From Pseudogemmobacter hezensis (GTDB lineage Bacteria > Pseudomonadota > Alphaproteobacteria > Rhodobacterales > Rhodobacteraceae): a DNA stretch of 64,000 bases. The DNA lies in NCBI RefSeq assembly GCF_013155295.1, contig NZ_JABJXT010000018.1:1-64000 (forward strand), given 5' to 3'. The notes under the pieces were generated by a model. That model saw only the letters and a program-made list of their open reading frames with translations, searched no databases and had not been told where the DNA came from. Numbering within the stretch: position 1 is the first letter of the stretch; every line of letters begins with the position of its first letter. A program made the translations under genes and the position numbers. Below are positions 45,809-55,332 of this stretch, piece by piece.

Positions 45809-46465
45809 ATGATGACTGCAAAAACGATCAATCCCGTGCTGAAACAGGCGCTGGAGCTGGGCCCGGCAATCCTGTTCTTTGCGATTTACATGCTGATCAA
45901 GGATCGCAATTTTGTGGTCTTTGGCACGGATTATTCCGGCTTCATCATTGCAACGATTGTCTTTTTGCCGATCCTGCTGGCCTCTATCGCCACCCTCTGG
46001 GTGCTGACGGGCGAGCTGTCACGCATGCAGATCTTCACCGGGGTTGTCGCGGTGTTTTTCGGCGGCCTGACCGCATGGTTCAATGATGCCAGCTTCTTCA
46101 AGATGAAAACGACGCTGGTCTATGGCAGTTTCGCGCTTTTGCTGGGGATCGGGCTGTTGCGCGGCCAAAGCTGGCTGCAATGGGTGCTGGGCGCGGCGCT
46201 GCCGATGCAGCAAGAGGGCTGGATGATCCTGACGCGCCGCCTTTTGGTGGTCTTCGTGCTGCTGGCCATCGCCAATGAGCTGATCTGGCGCAATATGTCG
46301 GATGCGACCTGGGTAACGCTGGAGACCTTCGTCTTCCCGGCGGTGCTGTTTGCCTTCCTGATGGTGCAGATCAGCATGCTGGGCCGCTTTATGATCGAGC
46401 CCGAGGCCAGGGATGATGAGGCCCAGAATCACGCCCAGGACAAGGCCAAAGACAGCCAGGGCTGA
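45809..46465 (+). CDS. ispZ: Inner-membrane septation protein IspZ/YciB
   Basis: A 218-residue polytopic protein of the YciB/IspZ family, which interacts with the cell elongation and division machinery. It opens LKQALELGPAILFFAIYMLI and has TGVVAVFFGGLTAWFNDASF, FKMKTTLVYGSFALLLGIGL, and LTRRLLVVFVLLAIANELIW as the family hallmarks. The C-terminal 20 residues are a charged tail. A strong terminator follows. Confidence 0.9.
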   Translation: MMTAKTINPVLKQALELGPAILFFAIYMLIKDRNFVVFGTDYSGFIIATIVFLPILLASIATLWVLTGELSRMQIFTGVVAVFFGGLTAWFNDASFFKMKTTLVYGSFALLLGIGLLRGQSWLQWVLGAALPMQQEGWMILTRRLLVVFVLLAIANELIWRNMSDATWVTLETFVFPAVLFAFLMVQISMLGRFMIEPEARDDEAQNHAQDKAKDSQG

Positions 46466-46477
46466 AACCTGCTGAAA

Positions 46478-46521
46478 GACCGGGGGCGGTGGCTGTTCAG
46501 AGACAGCTATCGCCCCCGGTC
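46478..46521. terminator. Hairpin between ispZ and the GST gene
   Basis: Outer stem gaccgggggcg/cgcccccggtc (46478–46488 with 46511–46521) and inner stem ggctgt/acagct. Lies between convergent genes; no long T-run. Confidence 0.7.
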
Positions 46522-46536
46522 ATCCTGCAGGGCTGA

Positions 46537-47235
46537 TTACCTTTTGTAGAGGTTTTCGATAGCGGTCTTGTCCAGCTTTGCCTGGCGGGCCTCGGCGGCA
46601 AGGGCCACGCCTTTGATAAAGGCCGGGCGGGCGGACAGCCGATCCAGCCAGGCCGAGAAATGCGGCTTGTCGGAAATATCCTGCTGTTGCTTTTTCCAGG
46701 CCCGCGCCCAGGCCCAGATCGCAATATCGGCAATGCTGAGTGCCTCGCCCGCCACGAAAGGCCGATCTGCCAGCCTGCGGTCAAGCACCCCGTAAAGCCG
46801 CCCCACCTCGCGGCGATAGCGGTCCTGGGCATAGGGCAGGATCTGCGGCGGATCCATCTCGGGCGCATAGCGCAGGAAGTGGTTCGCCTGGCCCGCCATC
46901 GGGCCAACCCCGCCCATCTGCCACATCAGCCATTGCTCGACCTCGATCTGCCCGCGCGCGCCCTCGCCGTAAAGCCGCCCGGTCTTGCGGGCCAGATACT
47001 GCAGGATCGCCCCGGATTCGAAGAGTGAGACGGGCTGACCATCGGGGCCGTCGCGGTCGGTCAGCGCGGGGATGCGGTTGTTGGGGGCAATCTGCAGGAA
47101 GGCGGGCTCGAACTGCGCGCCGCGACCGATATCGACCAGCGAAACCTCATAGGGCAGGTCCAGCTCTTCCAGCGCGACAGAGATCTTATGGCCGTTCGGG
47201 GTGGGCCAGTAATAAAGGGTGATCGGGGCGGTCAT
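46537..47235 (-). CDS. Glutathione S-transferase, YfcG/YghU-like
   Basis: A 232-residue GST. The N-terminal thioredoxin-like domain opens LYYWPTPNGHKISVALEELD, where the T-P-N-G-H-K-I-S segment is the Nu-class (YfcG/YghU) glutathione or disulfide site. NNRIPALTD (cis-Pro) and LFESGAILQYLARKTGRLYG follow. The C-terminal helical domain contains ALSIADIAIWAWARA. Such proteins often act as disulfide-bond reductases. It is divergent from the GbdR-like regulator. Confidence 0.85.
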   Translation of the reverse strand: MTAPITLYYWPTPNGHKISVALEELDLPYEVSLVDIGRGAQFEPAFLQIAPNNRIPALTDRDGPDGQPVSLFESGAILQYLARKTGRLYGEGARGQIEVEQWLMWQMGGVGPMAGQANHFLRYAPEMDPPQILPYAQDRYRREVGRLYGVLDRRLADRPFVAGEALSIADIAIWAWARAWKKQQQDISDKPHFSAWLDRLSARPAFIKGVALAAEARQAKLDKTAIENLYKR

Positions 47236-47481
47236 TTCGGCTCCTGTCGTGGTTCATCGCGGCCATTTCCTGACCGCCTGTCATCGGCCCTGATCATGAC
47301 GGCCCAATCATGACGTCATGGCGCTGCGGCGGCAAGGTGCTGGCGCTGCATTGCAGCAATGCAGGGTTGTATGGGATGGACGCGAGACAGCCGCTTGCCC
47401 TCTCTTGCACAAGTGTGAAATTTCGGCTTCCATCATCCGTTAACGACATATCCTGTCGCGCAATGAGCAAAGGTCGAGCAG

Positions 47482-48696
47482 ATGCCCAGCCCCGCAAGCA
47501 AGGTGCAAACACCCGCTGGAGACACCCTTCGCCTGGCCGGTCAAAGCCCTGTTCGTGCACTCGCAGGCAGGGCAGGAACGGGCAGGGCGGGCACGGGTGG
47601 GGCAGGCACGGGTGGGGCAGGTTCTGCCGCCCCTGGCCCTGGCACCTCTGGCTCTGGCCAGAAAGCGGCAGCTGCAAGCAGCAGCACCGGCGGCGCTCAG
47701 GCCGGGCGCAGCGGCGGCAGGCGGCGCTTTGTCTTTTTGCTGCTGGAACGCTTCACGCTTCTGGCTTTTGCCTCGGCGATCGAGCCATTGCGGATCGCCA
47801 ATCGGGTCGCCGGTCGCAAGATCTACGATTGGGTGCTGGCGGGCGAGGGCGGGGTCTCGGCCACCTGCTCGAATGACACGGCCTTCAAGCTGGATATCGG
47901 GCTGGAAGAGATCGGCCGCGATGATGTGATTCTGGTCTGCGGCGGCATTGACGTGCAGCGCTCGACCACGAAAGCCGTGCTGTCCTGGCTCCGGCGTGAG
48001 GCGCGGCGCGGTGTGACCATTGGCGGGCTTTGCACGGGGTCATGGGCGCTGGCCAAAGCGGGGCTGCTGGACGGCAAAAAGGCGACCATCCACTGGGAGA
48101 ACCAGGATGGATTCGTCGAGGAATTTGAAGAGGTGCGGCTGACCAAATCGGTCTTTGTGATGGATGGCAACCGCTGGACCACGGCCGGGGGCACATCCTC
48201 GCTGGATCTGATGCTGAAGGTGATCGCGGCCGATCATGGCGAAACGCTTGCCAATACCGTGGCCGATCAGCTGATCTATTCCACCATCCGCACCGATCAG
48301 GATACGCAGCGCCTGTCGATCCCGACCCGGATCGGGGTGCGCCATCCGAAACTGAGCCTTGTCATCCAGATGATGGAGGGCAGCATCGAAGACCCGCTTT
48401 CCCCCGCCGATCTGGCCGAGCGGGTGGGGATGTCGACCCGCCAGCTGGAGCGGCTTTTCCGCCGCTATCTGAACCGCAGCCCCAAGCGCTATTATATGGA
48501 GCTGCGGCTGTCCAAGGCGCGTAACCTCTTGATGCAGACCGATATGTCGGTGATCAATGTGGCGCTGGCCTGCGGTTTTGCCAGCCCCTCGCATTTCTCG
48601 AAATGCTACCGGGCGCATTACAACACCACCCCCTACCGCGAGCGCGGCACCCAAAGCGGCGGCCCGGCGGCGATGCCGGTCTCTCTGCCAGGCTGA
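47482..48696 (+). CDS. GlxA/GbdR-type transcriptional regulator (DJ-1/PfpI plus AraC)
   Basis: A 404-residue activator: residues about 83–260 form a non-catalytic DJ-1/PfpI domain (FVFLLLERFTLLAFASAIEP, VILVCGGIDV, GGLCTGSWALAKAGLLDGKK, HWENQDGF), residues 285–395 an AraC HTH (LSPADLAERVGMSTRQLERL, FRRYLNRSPKRYYMELRLSK, INVALACGFASPSHFSKCYR). This layout matches GbdR, the activator of glycine-betaine catabolism, and related GlxA proteins. The first ~80 residues are a Gly/Ala/Ser-rich extension built from an AGTGGAGTG repeat that is absent from relatives I know. Whether it controls gbcAB in this window is a guess. Confidence 0.75.
   Translation: MPSPASKVQTPAGDTLRLAGQSPVRALAGRAGTGRAGTGGAGTGGAGSAAPGPGTSGSGQKAAAASSSTGGAQAGRSGGRRRFVFLLLERFTLLAFASAIEPLRIANRVAGRKIYDWVLAGEGGVSATCSNDTAFKLDIGLEEIGRDDVILVCGGIDVQRSTTKAVLSWLRREARRGVTIGGLCTGSWALAKAGLLDGKKATIHWENQDGFVEEFEEVRLTKSVFVMDGNRWTTAGGTSSLDLMLKVIAADHGETLANTVADQLIYSTIRTDQDTQRLSIPTRIGVRHPKLSLVIQMMEGSIEDPLSPADLAERVGMSTRQLERLFRRYLNRSPKRYYMELRLSKARNLLMQTDMSVINVALACGFASPSHFSKCYRAHYNTTPYRERGTQSGGPAAMPVSLPG
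47568..47630. repeat. GC-rich tandem repeat encoding the regulator's N-terminal extension
   Basis: Repeated ggcaggcacgggtgg-type units (15 bp, in frame), encoding Ala-Gly-Thr-Gly-Gly blocks. Confidence 0.8.
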
Positions 48697-48730
48697 GGCT
48701 TTCGCTGGCCCCGCGATGGGGGCGACCCGC

Positions 48731-49072
48731 TCAGGGCGCGGGGGCGATTGCAATCTCCTGGCGCAGGCTGCCATCTTTATTGAAGATCAGGATGCGGTCG
48801 CTGTCGGTCACCACGCCGATCCAGTCGCGGCCGGGAATGACGCTGGCCGGGGTCTCGCCTGCGGGCAGGCTCAGGCTCTGGGGCAGCGCTGCGGCGGGCC
48901 CAGGTGCTGCCTCATCGCCCGGGGGTATGCGCAAACGGGTGACAAGCATCAGGCTCACCGCTATGACACCCGCGATCATGCAAAGCATCAGAATGATCAC
49001 CAACGCCTTCAGAAAGCGCAGCGAGGGCGGCAGCGCAACCTCTTCGCCGTTTTCAACCGGAGCCTCAGCCAT
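48731..49072 (-). CDS. DUF6476-type membrane-anchored protein
   Basis: A 113-residue protein with one membrane helix (residues 20–45, FLKALVIILMLCMIAGVIAV), then LSLPAGETPASVIPGRDWIG and VVTDSDRILIFNKDGSLRQE. I recognise this as the Rhodobacterales DUF6476 family of unknown function. It is divergent from the pseudouridine synthase gene, and the two start codons overlap within one CATG. Confidence 0.75.
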   Translation of the reverse strand: MAEAPVENGEEVALPPSLRFLKALVIILMLCMIAGVIAVSLMLVTRLRIPPGDEAAPGPAAALPQSLSLPAGETPASVIPGRDWIGVVTDSDRILIFNKDGSLRQEIAIAPAP

Positions 49073-50177
49073 GACCTCTTCCTATTCTGACGATGATGAC
49101 ATCCAGGCCGATGACATTCTGGCCGATGACCGGAATGGCGCGGTGCTGGAGGTCACTCTGGGCGATGATGCCGCATCGCGCCTTGATAAGGCGCTGAGCG
49201 CGGCAGTGCCAGAGGAAGCGGCGCTTTCACGCTCGCGGCTGGCGAAACTGATCGAGGCGGGGGCGGTCTCGCGCGGTGGTGTGGTGGTCACCGACCAAAA
49301 GGCAAAGACCGCACCGGGCGAGGTCTGGCAGATCGCGCTTGGCCCGGCGGTGGCGGTTGAGACGCTGCCCGAGGATATCCCCCTGACCATCGTCTGGGAG
49401 GATGATGATCTGATCGTGATCGACAAGCCTGCGGGCATGGTGGTGCATCCGGCACCCGGCACGCCCTCGGGCACGCTGGTCAACGCGCTTTTGCATTATT
49501 GCGGCGATAGGATTTCCGGCATCGGCGGCGAGCGGCGTCCGGGCATCGTGCACCGGATCGACAAGGAAACCTCAGGCCTGATCGTGGCGGCGAAATCGGA
49601 TCGTGCCCACCACGGCCTTGCCGCACAGTTTGAGGCCCATAGCGTCACCCGCCACTATCTGGCGATCTGCAACGGTGTGCCCGAGGGATCGGATCCGCGC
49701 CTGCGCGGCACCCGCGGCATCAGCTTTGAGGCAGGCGGCGTGATCCGCGTCGCCACCAACTTGGCCCGCCACCGCACCGACCGTCAGAAGCAGGCGGTGA
49801 CCTGGCCGCCCGAGGGCCGCCACGCCGTCACCCGCGCCCATGTGGTTGAAGGCTTCCACGGTCAGGCCGCGCTGATCGACTGCTGGCTGGAAACCGGGCG
49901 CACCCATCAGATCCGGGTGCATATGGCCTGGGCGGGGCATGGGCTGATCGGCGATCCGACCTATGGCGGGCGGCGCAAGCTGTCAGAGAAGATCCTGGGC
50001 GAGGCGGCCCAGGCGGCAGCCGATTTCCCGCGTCAGGCGCTGCATGCCGCAAGCCTGGGCTTTACCCATCCGGTGACGGGCGAGCGGCTAGAGTTCACCT
50101 CAGAGCTGCCCGCAGATATGGCAGCGCTGCTGGAGGCGATGCGCCGGGGCAGTGGGGCGGCAGGCGGGGCGGGCTGA
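49071..50177 (+). CDS. RluA-family 23S rRNA pseudouridine synthase (RluD-like)
   Basis: A 368-residue protein with an S4 RNA-binding domain (ASRLDKALSAAVPEE, SRSRLAKLIEAGAVSRGG) followed by the catalytic domain: IVIDKPAGMVVHPAPGTPSG, GIVHRIDKETSGLIVAAKSD with the catalytic Asp, ETGRTHQIRVHMAWAGHGLI and GDPTYGG. The S4 domain and HR(I/L)DKETSG motif favour RluD or RluC type. A highly acidic 25-residue N-terminus (SYSDDDDIQADDILADD) is unusual. Its ATG overlaps the divergent gene's ATG. Confidence 0.88.
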   Translation: MTSSYSDDDDIQADDILADDRNGAVLEVTLGDDAASRLDKALSAAVPEEAALSRSRLAKLIEAGAVSRGGVVVTDQKAKTAPGEVWQIALGPAVAVETLPEDIPLTIVWEDDDLIVIDKPAGMVVHPAPGTPSGTLVNALLHYCGDRISGIGGERRPGIVHRIDKETSGLIVAAKSDRAHHGLAAQFEAHSVTRHYLAICNGVPEGSDPRLRGTRGISFEAGGVIRVATNLARHRTDRQKQAVTWPPEGRHAVTRAHVVEGFHGQAALIDCWLETGRTHQIRVHMAWAGHGLIGDPTYGGRRKLSEKILGEAAQAAADFPRQALHAASLGFTHPVTGERLEFTSELPADMAALLEAMRRGSGAAGGAG

Positions 50178-50437
50178 GGTCTGGTCGCAGGCCCCATGCG
50201 GCCCCCATGCGGGCCACAGCCGCCGGGCCTCAGTTGCAGGCCCCCTCCGTCGCAGGTTTTCCGTCGCAGGCCCTTTCCGTCGCAGGCGTCAGTCGCAGAC
50301 CACGCGCAGGCGGAGACGGATGGTTCCGGACGGAAGGTTACAGCCGGATGGTTACAGCCGGGGGGGCTACAGGCGGCGGGCTAGAGGTGGCGGGTCACGA
50401 ACGGCGGGCGTGACAGAAATCAGCCTCTGCATATGAA
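50178..50437. repeat. Degenerate short-repeat tract
   Basis: The 260 bp contains no gene. It holds about six copies of a gtcgcaggcc-like unit (50183–50300) and then three of ggttacagccgg/ggctacaggcgg (50335–50375). The units differ in spacing, so this is not a CRISPR. Confidence 0.7.
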
Positions 50438-50466
50438 AACGGCGCCCCTTGGGGCGCCGTTCTTTT
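50438..50466. terminator. Bidirectional terminator between the synthase gene and typA
   Basis: Stem aacggcgcccc/ggggcgccgtt (50438–50448 with 50451–50461) with a minimal TT loop, followed by CTTTTAT on the plus strand and TTCATAT on the minus strand. Confidence 0.85.
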
Positions 50467-50467
50467 A

Positions 50468-52285
50468 TCAGTCGTTGCGGCTCATGCGCTTGCGCTCATG
50501 GGGGTCGAGATAGCGCTTGCGGATGCGGATGATCTTCGGCGTCACCTCTACCAGCTCATCGTCCTGGATATAGGCGATGCTCTCTTCCAGGCTCATGCGG
50601 ACCGGAGTGGTCAGGCGCACGGCCTCGTCGGTGCCCGAGGCGCGGACGTTGGTCAGCTGTTTGCCCTTCAGCGGGTTGATCTCAAGATCATTGTCGCGGT
50701 TGTGCTCGCCCAGGATCATGCCCTGGTAGACGGCTTCCTGCGCGCCGATGAAGAAGTGGCCGCGGTCTTCCAGTTTCCACAGCGCGTAAGCCACCGAGAC
50801 GCCGTTCTCCATCGAGATCAGCACGCCCTGGCGACGGCCCTGGATCGGGCCCTTATGCGGCACCCAGCCGTGGAAGATGCGGTTCAGCACGCCCGAGCCA
50901 CGGGTGTCGGTCAGGAACTGGCCCTGATAGCCGATCAGCCCGCGCGAAGGCACATGCGCGATGATCCGGGTCTTGCCGACGCCTGCCGGTTTCATCTCGA
51001 CCAGATCGCCCTTGCGCTCGCCGGTCAGCTTCTCAATCACGACGCCGGAATATTCATCATCCACATCGACGATGACTTCCTCGACCGGCTCCATACGGAC
51101 GCCGTTCTCTTCTTTGAAGATCACGCGCGGGCGCGAGATCGACAGCTCGAACCCTTCGCGGCGCATGTTCTCGATCAGAACGCCCATCTGAAGTTCGCCA
51201 CGGCCCGAGACCTCAAAGGCGTCGCCGCCGGGGGTGTCGGCGATTTTGATGGCGACGTTTTGCTCGGCCTCTTTCATCAGGCGGTCACGGATGACGCGGC
51301 TTTGCACCTTGGTGCCGTCTTTGCCGGCCAGCGGCGAATCATTGATGCCGAAGGTGACGGTGATGGTCGGCGGGTCGATCGGCTGCGCGGGGATCGCGGT
51401 GTCGATCGACAGGTCGCAAAGCGTGTCGGCCACGGTGGCCTTGGTCATGCCCGCCAGCGTCACGATATCGCCTGCGACGGCCTCATCAATCGGGGTCTGG
51501 GCGATGCCGCGGAACGCGAGGATCTTGGTGACGCGGAACTGCTCGATCCGCTCGCCGTCGCGGGTCAGGGCCTTCAGCGAGGCGCCGGCCTGGATGGTGC
51601 CCGATTCGACACGGCCCGTCAGCAGACGGCCAAGGAAGGGGTCGGCGGAAAGGGTGGTCGCCAGCATCGAGAAGGGCTCGGCGGCCTTTGCCATTTGTTT
51701 GGGCGCGGGCACATGCTTCACGACCAGCTCGAACAAAGCGCTCAGATCCTTGCGCGGACCATCCAGCGAGGTATCGGCCCAGCCAGCGCGGCCCGAGGCA
51801 TAAAGATGCGGGAAATCAAGCTGTTCGTCGCTTGCACCCAGATTGGCGAAAAGGTCGAAAACCTCGTTCAGCGCGCGCTCGGGTTCGGCATCGGCCTTGT
51901 CGACCTTGTTCAGCACCACGATGGGACGCAGGCCAAGCGCCAGCGCTTTCGAGGTCACGAATTTGGTCTGCGGCATCGGGCCTTCGGCGGCGTCCACCAG
52001 CAGGACCACACCGTCCACCATGCTGAGGATCCGCTCAACCTCGCCGCCGAAATCGGCGTGGCCGGGGGTGTCGACGATATTGATGCGCAGGCCGTTCCAC
52101 TCGACCGAGGTGGCCTTGGCGAGAATGGTGATGCCGCGCTCGCGCTCGATGTCATTGCTGTCCATCACGCGTTCGGTCGTGGCCTGGCCTTCGCGGTACG
52201 TGCCCGACTGTTTCAAAAGTTCGTCGACGAGGGTTGTCTTGCCGTGGTCAACGTGGGCGATGATCGCGATGTTGCGAAGGTCCAT
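50468..52285 (-). CDS. typA: Ribosome-associated GTPase TypA/BipA
   Basis: Translational GTPase affecting ribosome assembly and stress growth. The 605-residue protein starts [20 protein letters not shown] (G1), then [14 protein letters not shown] (switch I), [16 protein letters not shown] (G3) and [14 protein letters not shown] (G4). C-terminal GIMGYQGQ-type sequence appears here as [16 protein letters not shown], with the BipA-specific [20 protein letters not shown] further on. The frame upstream of the chosen ATG is not conserved in character. Confidence 0.97.
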   Translation of the reverse strand: MDLRNIAIIAHVDHGKTTLVDELLKQSGTYREGQATTERVMDSNDIERERGITILAKATSVEWNGLRINIVDTPGHADFGGEVERILSMVDGVVLLVDAAEGPMPQTKFVTSKALALGLRPIVVLNKVDKADAEPERALNEVFDLFANLGASDEQLDFPHLYASGRAGWADTSLDGPRKDLSALFELVVKHVPAPKQMAKAAEPFSMLATTLSADPFLGRLLTGRVESGTIQAGASLKALTRDGERIEQFRVTKILAFRGIAQTPIDEAVAGDIVTLAGMTKATVADTLCDLSIDTAIPAQPIDPPTITVTFGINDSPLAGKDGTKVQSRVIRDRLMKEAEQNVAIKIADTPGGDAFEVSGRGELQMGVLIENMRREGFELSISRPRVIFKEENGVRMEPVEEVIVDVDDEYSGVVIEKLTGERKGDLVEMKPAGVGKTRIIAHVPSRGLIGYQGQFLTDTRGSGVLNRIFHGWVPHKGPIQGRRQGVLISMENGVSVAYALWKLEDRGHFFIGAQEAVYQGMILGEHNRDNDLEINPLKGKQLTNVRASGTDEAVRLTTPVRMSLEESIAYIQDDELVEVTPKIIRIRKRYLDPHERKRMSRND

Positions 52286-52343
52286 ATGGGTGTCCTGTTT
52301 GCTGCGGTGCCGCGCATACACCCGTTTTGCGCAAATGGCTAGG

Positions 52344-52958
52344 TCAGGTCACCACATACCAGTCACGACGGTGATTAAAGGTGATCACCGCATTCAGAAT
52401 GGCCGCCCCCAGCAAAGACCAGGCAACCAGCGCAAAAGGCAAAAGCGTCAGCGCGGCGGCGAAAAGCAGCAGATCATGGATCAGCTGCGTCCATCCGGCG
52501 CGAAATCCGGTTCTGTCCTGGATGATCAGCGCCAGAATCGACACCCCGCCAAGGCTGCCCGAATGGCGAAACAGCCCCAGCAGGCCAACCCCGGCCGAGA
52601 TGCCGAACAGCACCGCCGCTGCGCCGGGATGGATGGAACCGATCTGCAAAATCGGCTTCAGCGCCTCGGTCATAACCGAGACAAGTGTGACCGTGGCCAC
52701 GCTTTTTGCGCAAAAGACCGGGCCACGGGTGATCCAGGCGATGGCGAAAAAGGGCAGGTTCATCAAAAAGAACGTGGCCGAGAAATTCCAGTGAAACACA
52801 TAAGACAGGATCAGTGCCGTGCCTGCGGTGCCGCCCGTGACAAGGCCCGCCGCCCGCAAGAGATGTATCCCCAGGGCGGCCTGCGCCGAGGCGATCAGGA
52901 TGCCCTGGACATCCTCGAACCTGGTATAGTGGCGCTCTGGTGATAGGTCAGCTTGCAT
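52344..52958 (-). CDS. YitT-family membrane protein, paralogue 1
   Basis: A 204-residue protein of the YitT/DUF161 type with about five membrane segments. [40 protein letters not shown] and [20 protein letters not shown] are the family-like turns rich in Gly. The start [10 protein letters not shown] is favoured; 12 further codons are open upstream. It stands next to a close paralogue on the same strand. Transport function is suspected in the family but unproven. Confidence 0.75.
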   Translation of the reverse strand: MQADLSPERHYTRFEDVQGILIASAQAALGIHLLRAAGLVTGGTAGTALILSYVFHWNFSATFFLMNLPFFAIAWITRGPVFCAKSVATVTLVSVMTEALKPILQIGSIHPGAAAVLFGISAGVGLLGLFRHSGSLGGVSILALIIQDRTGFRAGWTQLIHDLLLFAAALTLLPFALVAWSLLGAAILNAVITFNHRRDWYVVT

Positions 52959-53033
52959 GACCTTATATTGCGCCCTGATCGGGCGCGGGTCCATTGCGCT
53001 TTGCGCAGGGCGGATTTGCGCGGGGGGAATGGC

Positions 53034-53636
53034 TCAGATGGCGATATAGCGGTCGCGGCGGTGATTGATCGCCAGCACCAGGTTCAGGATCACCACGCCG
53101 GGCAGGGACCAGAGAACCCGGTCGGGCGCAATCCAGATCAGCGCGACTGTGAACAGCACGAGGTCAAAGATCATCTGCGTCCAGCCCGCCCGAAAGCCGC
53201 TGCGATCCTGGATCATCAGCGCGACAATCCCGATGCCCCCAAGGCTTGATCCATGGCGGAACAGCGCAAGCAACCCCGCCCCGGTGACAAAGCCGAAAAG
53301 GATGCCCGCCAGCAGCGGGTGCAGGGTCTGGAAGCTCAGGTAATGCGGCAGGATTTGCGCGAAGGCGGACAGCAGCGCCACCGAGATCAGGCTTTTGATG
53401 GTAAACCGCAGCCCGAGACGGCGATAGCCGAACCAGTAAAACGGCAGGTTCACCACGAAAAACACCGCGCCAAAGCCCCAGCCCGTCGCATAAGAGATCA
53501 CCAGCGCCAGCCCCGCCGTCTGCCCGGTGATCAGCCCGGAATGGGTCAGGAACTGCAGCCCAAGCGCACACATCAGCGTGCCGAAAATCAGGCCCTGGGC
53601 ATCATCGACAAGGGAATGAGAGGTGGTGTCTGACAT
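53034..53636 (-). CDS. YitT-family membrane protein, paralogue 2
   Basis: A 200-residue paralogue of the gene downstream, sharing GLITGQTAGLALVISY, GFGAVFFVVNLPFYWFGYRR, LLALFRHGSSLGGIGIVALM and [20 protein letters not shown]. The shared motif R-x-G-F-R-A-G-W-T-Q near the C-terminus is exact in both. The two genes lie 75 bp apart, the product of a tandem duplication, and may form a heteromer. Confidence 0.75.
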   Translation of the reverse strand: MSDTTSHSLVDDAQGLIFGTLMCALGLQFLTHSGLITGQTAGLALVISYATGWGFGAVFFVVNLPFYWFGYRRLGLRFTIKSLISVALLSAFAQILPHYLSFQTLHPLLAGILFGFVTGAGLLALFRHGSSLGGIGIVALMIQDRSGFRAGWTQMIFDLVLFTVALIWIAPDRVLWSLPGVVILNLVLAINHRRDRYIAI

Positions 53637-54019
53637 GATGCCCGGGTAGCCCCGGCGCCGTCCTGGCGCAAGGTTCTTTCGGTGATGGTCAGGTGGTTTC
53701 ATCACGCCTTGCCGACAATTCCGGCGCCTGGCAAAAAAAGTGCATGAGCGGCTCGCGCGGAACGGCGGAGAATGCGGGCGTAATCTTCGGCCGAATGACG
53801 CGCCCGGCAAGCGTAATTTCGGCGCGGCAAGGGCCGGTGCAGCAGCGAGGGGGGGGCGGTTCTGATCGGTATGGCTGAGCTGCTGATACCCTGATCGGAC
53901 AGGCGCACCCCCTCGCGCATATGCTTCAGCGATTCGATCTCATGGGCGCCAGAACAAGCCTTGTGACCCATAGGGAGAGGCGGCATCTCTGCCACCTCTC
54001 TTTGAAAGGCCGGTCAGGC
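53637..54019. other. Gene-free interval between icd and the YitT pair
   Basis: I see no supportable gene. The only clear structure is a hairpin at 53975–54000 (gagaggcggca paired with tgccacctctc), which has TTT on the plus-strand side and could help end transcription of icd poorly if at all. Confidence 0.5.
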
Positions 54020-55234
54020 TCAGCCCGCCAGCGCCTTGTTCAGATATTGGTCAACCTTTTCCAGATAGCCAATCGTGGTCAGCCATTTCTGATCGGGGCC
54101 GACCAGCAGCGCCAGATCCTTGGTCATGAACCCATCCTCGACCGTCTGCACACAGACCTTTTCCAGCGTCTCGGCGAAACGGGTCAGCTGCGCGTTGCCG
54201 TCCAGCTTCGCGCGGTGCTTCAGCCCGCCGGTCCAGGCAAAGATCGAGGCGATGGAATTGGTCGAGGTCTGCTTTCCGGCCTGGTGCTGGCGGTAGTGGC
54301 GGGTGACGGTGCCATGCGCCGCCTCGGCCTCGACGGTCTGGCCGTCGGGCGTCAGCAGGATCGAGGTCATCAGCCCCAGCGAGCCAAAGCCCTGCGCCAC
54401 AGTATCCGACTGCACGTCGCCGTCATAGTTCTTGCAGGCCCAGATATAGCCGCCCGACCATTTCAGCGCCGAGGCCACCATGTCGTCGATCAGACGGTGC
54501 TCGTAATGGATGCCTTTTGCCTTGAATTTCTCTTCAAATTCCTCGGCATAGACCTGGGCAAACAGATCCTTGAAGCGCCCGTCATAGGCCTTGAGGATGG
54601 TGTTCTTGGTCGAAAGATAGACCGGCCAGCCCTTGATCAGCCCGTAATTGAACGAGGACCGCGCAAAGTCGATGATCGACTGGTCGAGGTTATACATCCC
54701 CATTGCCACACCCGCTGCGGGCGCGTCAAAGACGTCATATTCCTGGGTGGTGCCATCCTCGCCCACGAATTTCATGGTGATTTTGCCGGGGCCGGGGAAG
54801 CGGAAATCGGTCGCCTTATACTGATCGCCAAAGGCATGGCGGCCAACCACGATGGGCCGCGTCCAGCCAGGCACCAGGCGCGGCACGTTTTTGCAGATGA
54901 TCGGCTCGCGGAAGATCACGCCGCCCAGGATGTTGCGGATGGTGCCATTGGGCGACTTCCACATTTTTTTCAGGCCGAATTCCTCGACCCGCTGCTCATC
55001 GGGGGTGATGGTCGCGCATTTGACGCCGACACCGTATTTCTGGATCGCATGGGCTGCATCGACCGTGATCTGGTCATTGGTGCGGTCACGCTCTTCAATG
55101 CCGAGATCGTAATATTTCAGATCGATATCGAGATAGGGAAGGATCAGCTTTTGCTTGATGAAATCCCAGATGATCCGGGTCATCTCATCTCCGTCCAGCT
55201 CTACAACCGGGTTGGCCACCTTGATCCTGGTCAT
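54020..55234 (-). CDS. icd: NADP-dependent isocitrate dehydrogenase
   Basis: TCA-cycle enzyme of the eukaryote-like (type II) homodimeric class. The 404-residue protein has [20 protein letters not shown] at its start, [13 protein letters not shown] (substrate loop), the [20 protein letters not shown] block, and metal-binding [56 protein letters not shown] with the NADP-selecting His/Arg comes later. Upstream at 55272–55285, TTTTAGCGCCAATC resembles the pgk/fba operator weakly. Confidence 0.97.
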   Translation of the reverse strand: MTRIKVANPVVELDGDEMTRIIWDFIKQKLILPYLDIDLKYYDLGIEERDRTNDQITVDAAHAIQKYGVGVKCATITPDEQRVEEFGLKKMWKSPNGTIRNILGGVIFREPIICKNVPRLVPGWTRPIVVGRHAFGDQYKATDFRFPGPGKITMKFVGEDGTTQEYDVFDAPAAGVAMGMYNLDQSIIDFARSSFNYGLIKGWPVYLSTKNTILKAYDGRFKDLFAQVYAEEFEEKFKAKGIHYEHRLIDDMVASALKWSGGYIWACKNYDGDVQSDTVAQGFGSLGLMTSILLTPDGQTVEAEAAHGTVTRHYRQHQAGKQTSTNSIASIFAWTGGLKHRAKLDGNAQLTRFAETLEKVCVQTVEDGFMTKDLALLVGPDQKWLTTIGYLEKVDQYLNKALAG

Positions 55235-55332
55235 GTTACGCCCTTTCTGACCTGGGTTTCGCCTGGGGGCCTTTTAGCGCCAATCCGGGAGGGGCGTAAG
55301 ATGGTATGCGATGGTATACAGAAATTTCATAT

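Noticed and set aside
50498-52342. 614-codon plus-strand frame opposite typA
   Set aside because: Mirror frame of a certain GTPase gene, without recognisable motifs.
53637-54019. Small RNA gene such as SRP RNA or 6S RNA
   Set aside because: The conserved SRP tetraloop and 6S bulge sequences are not present.
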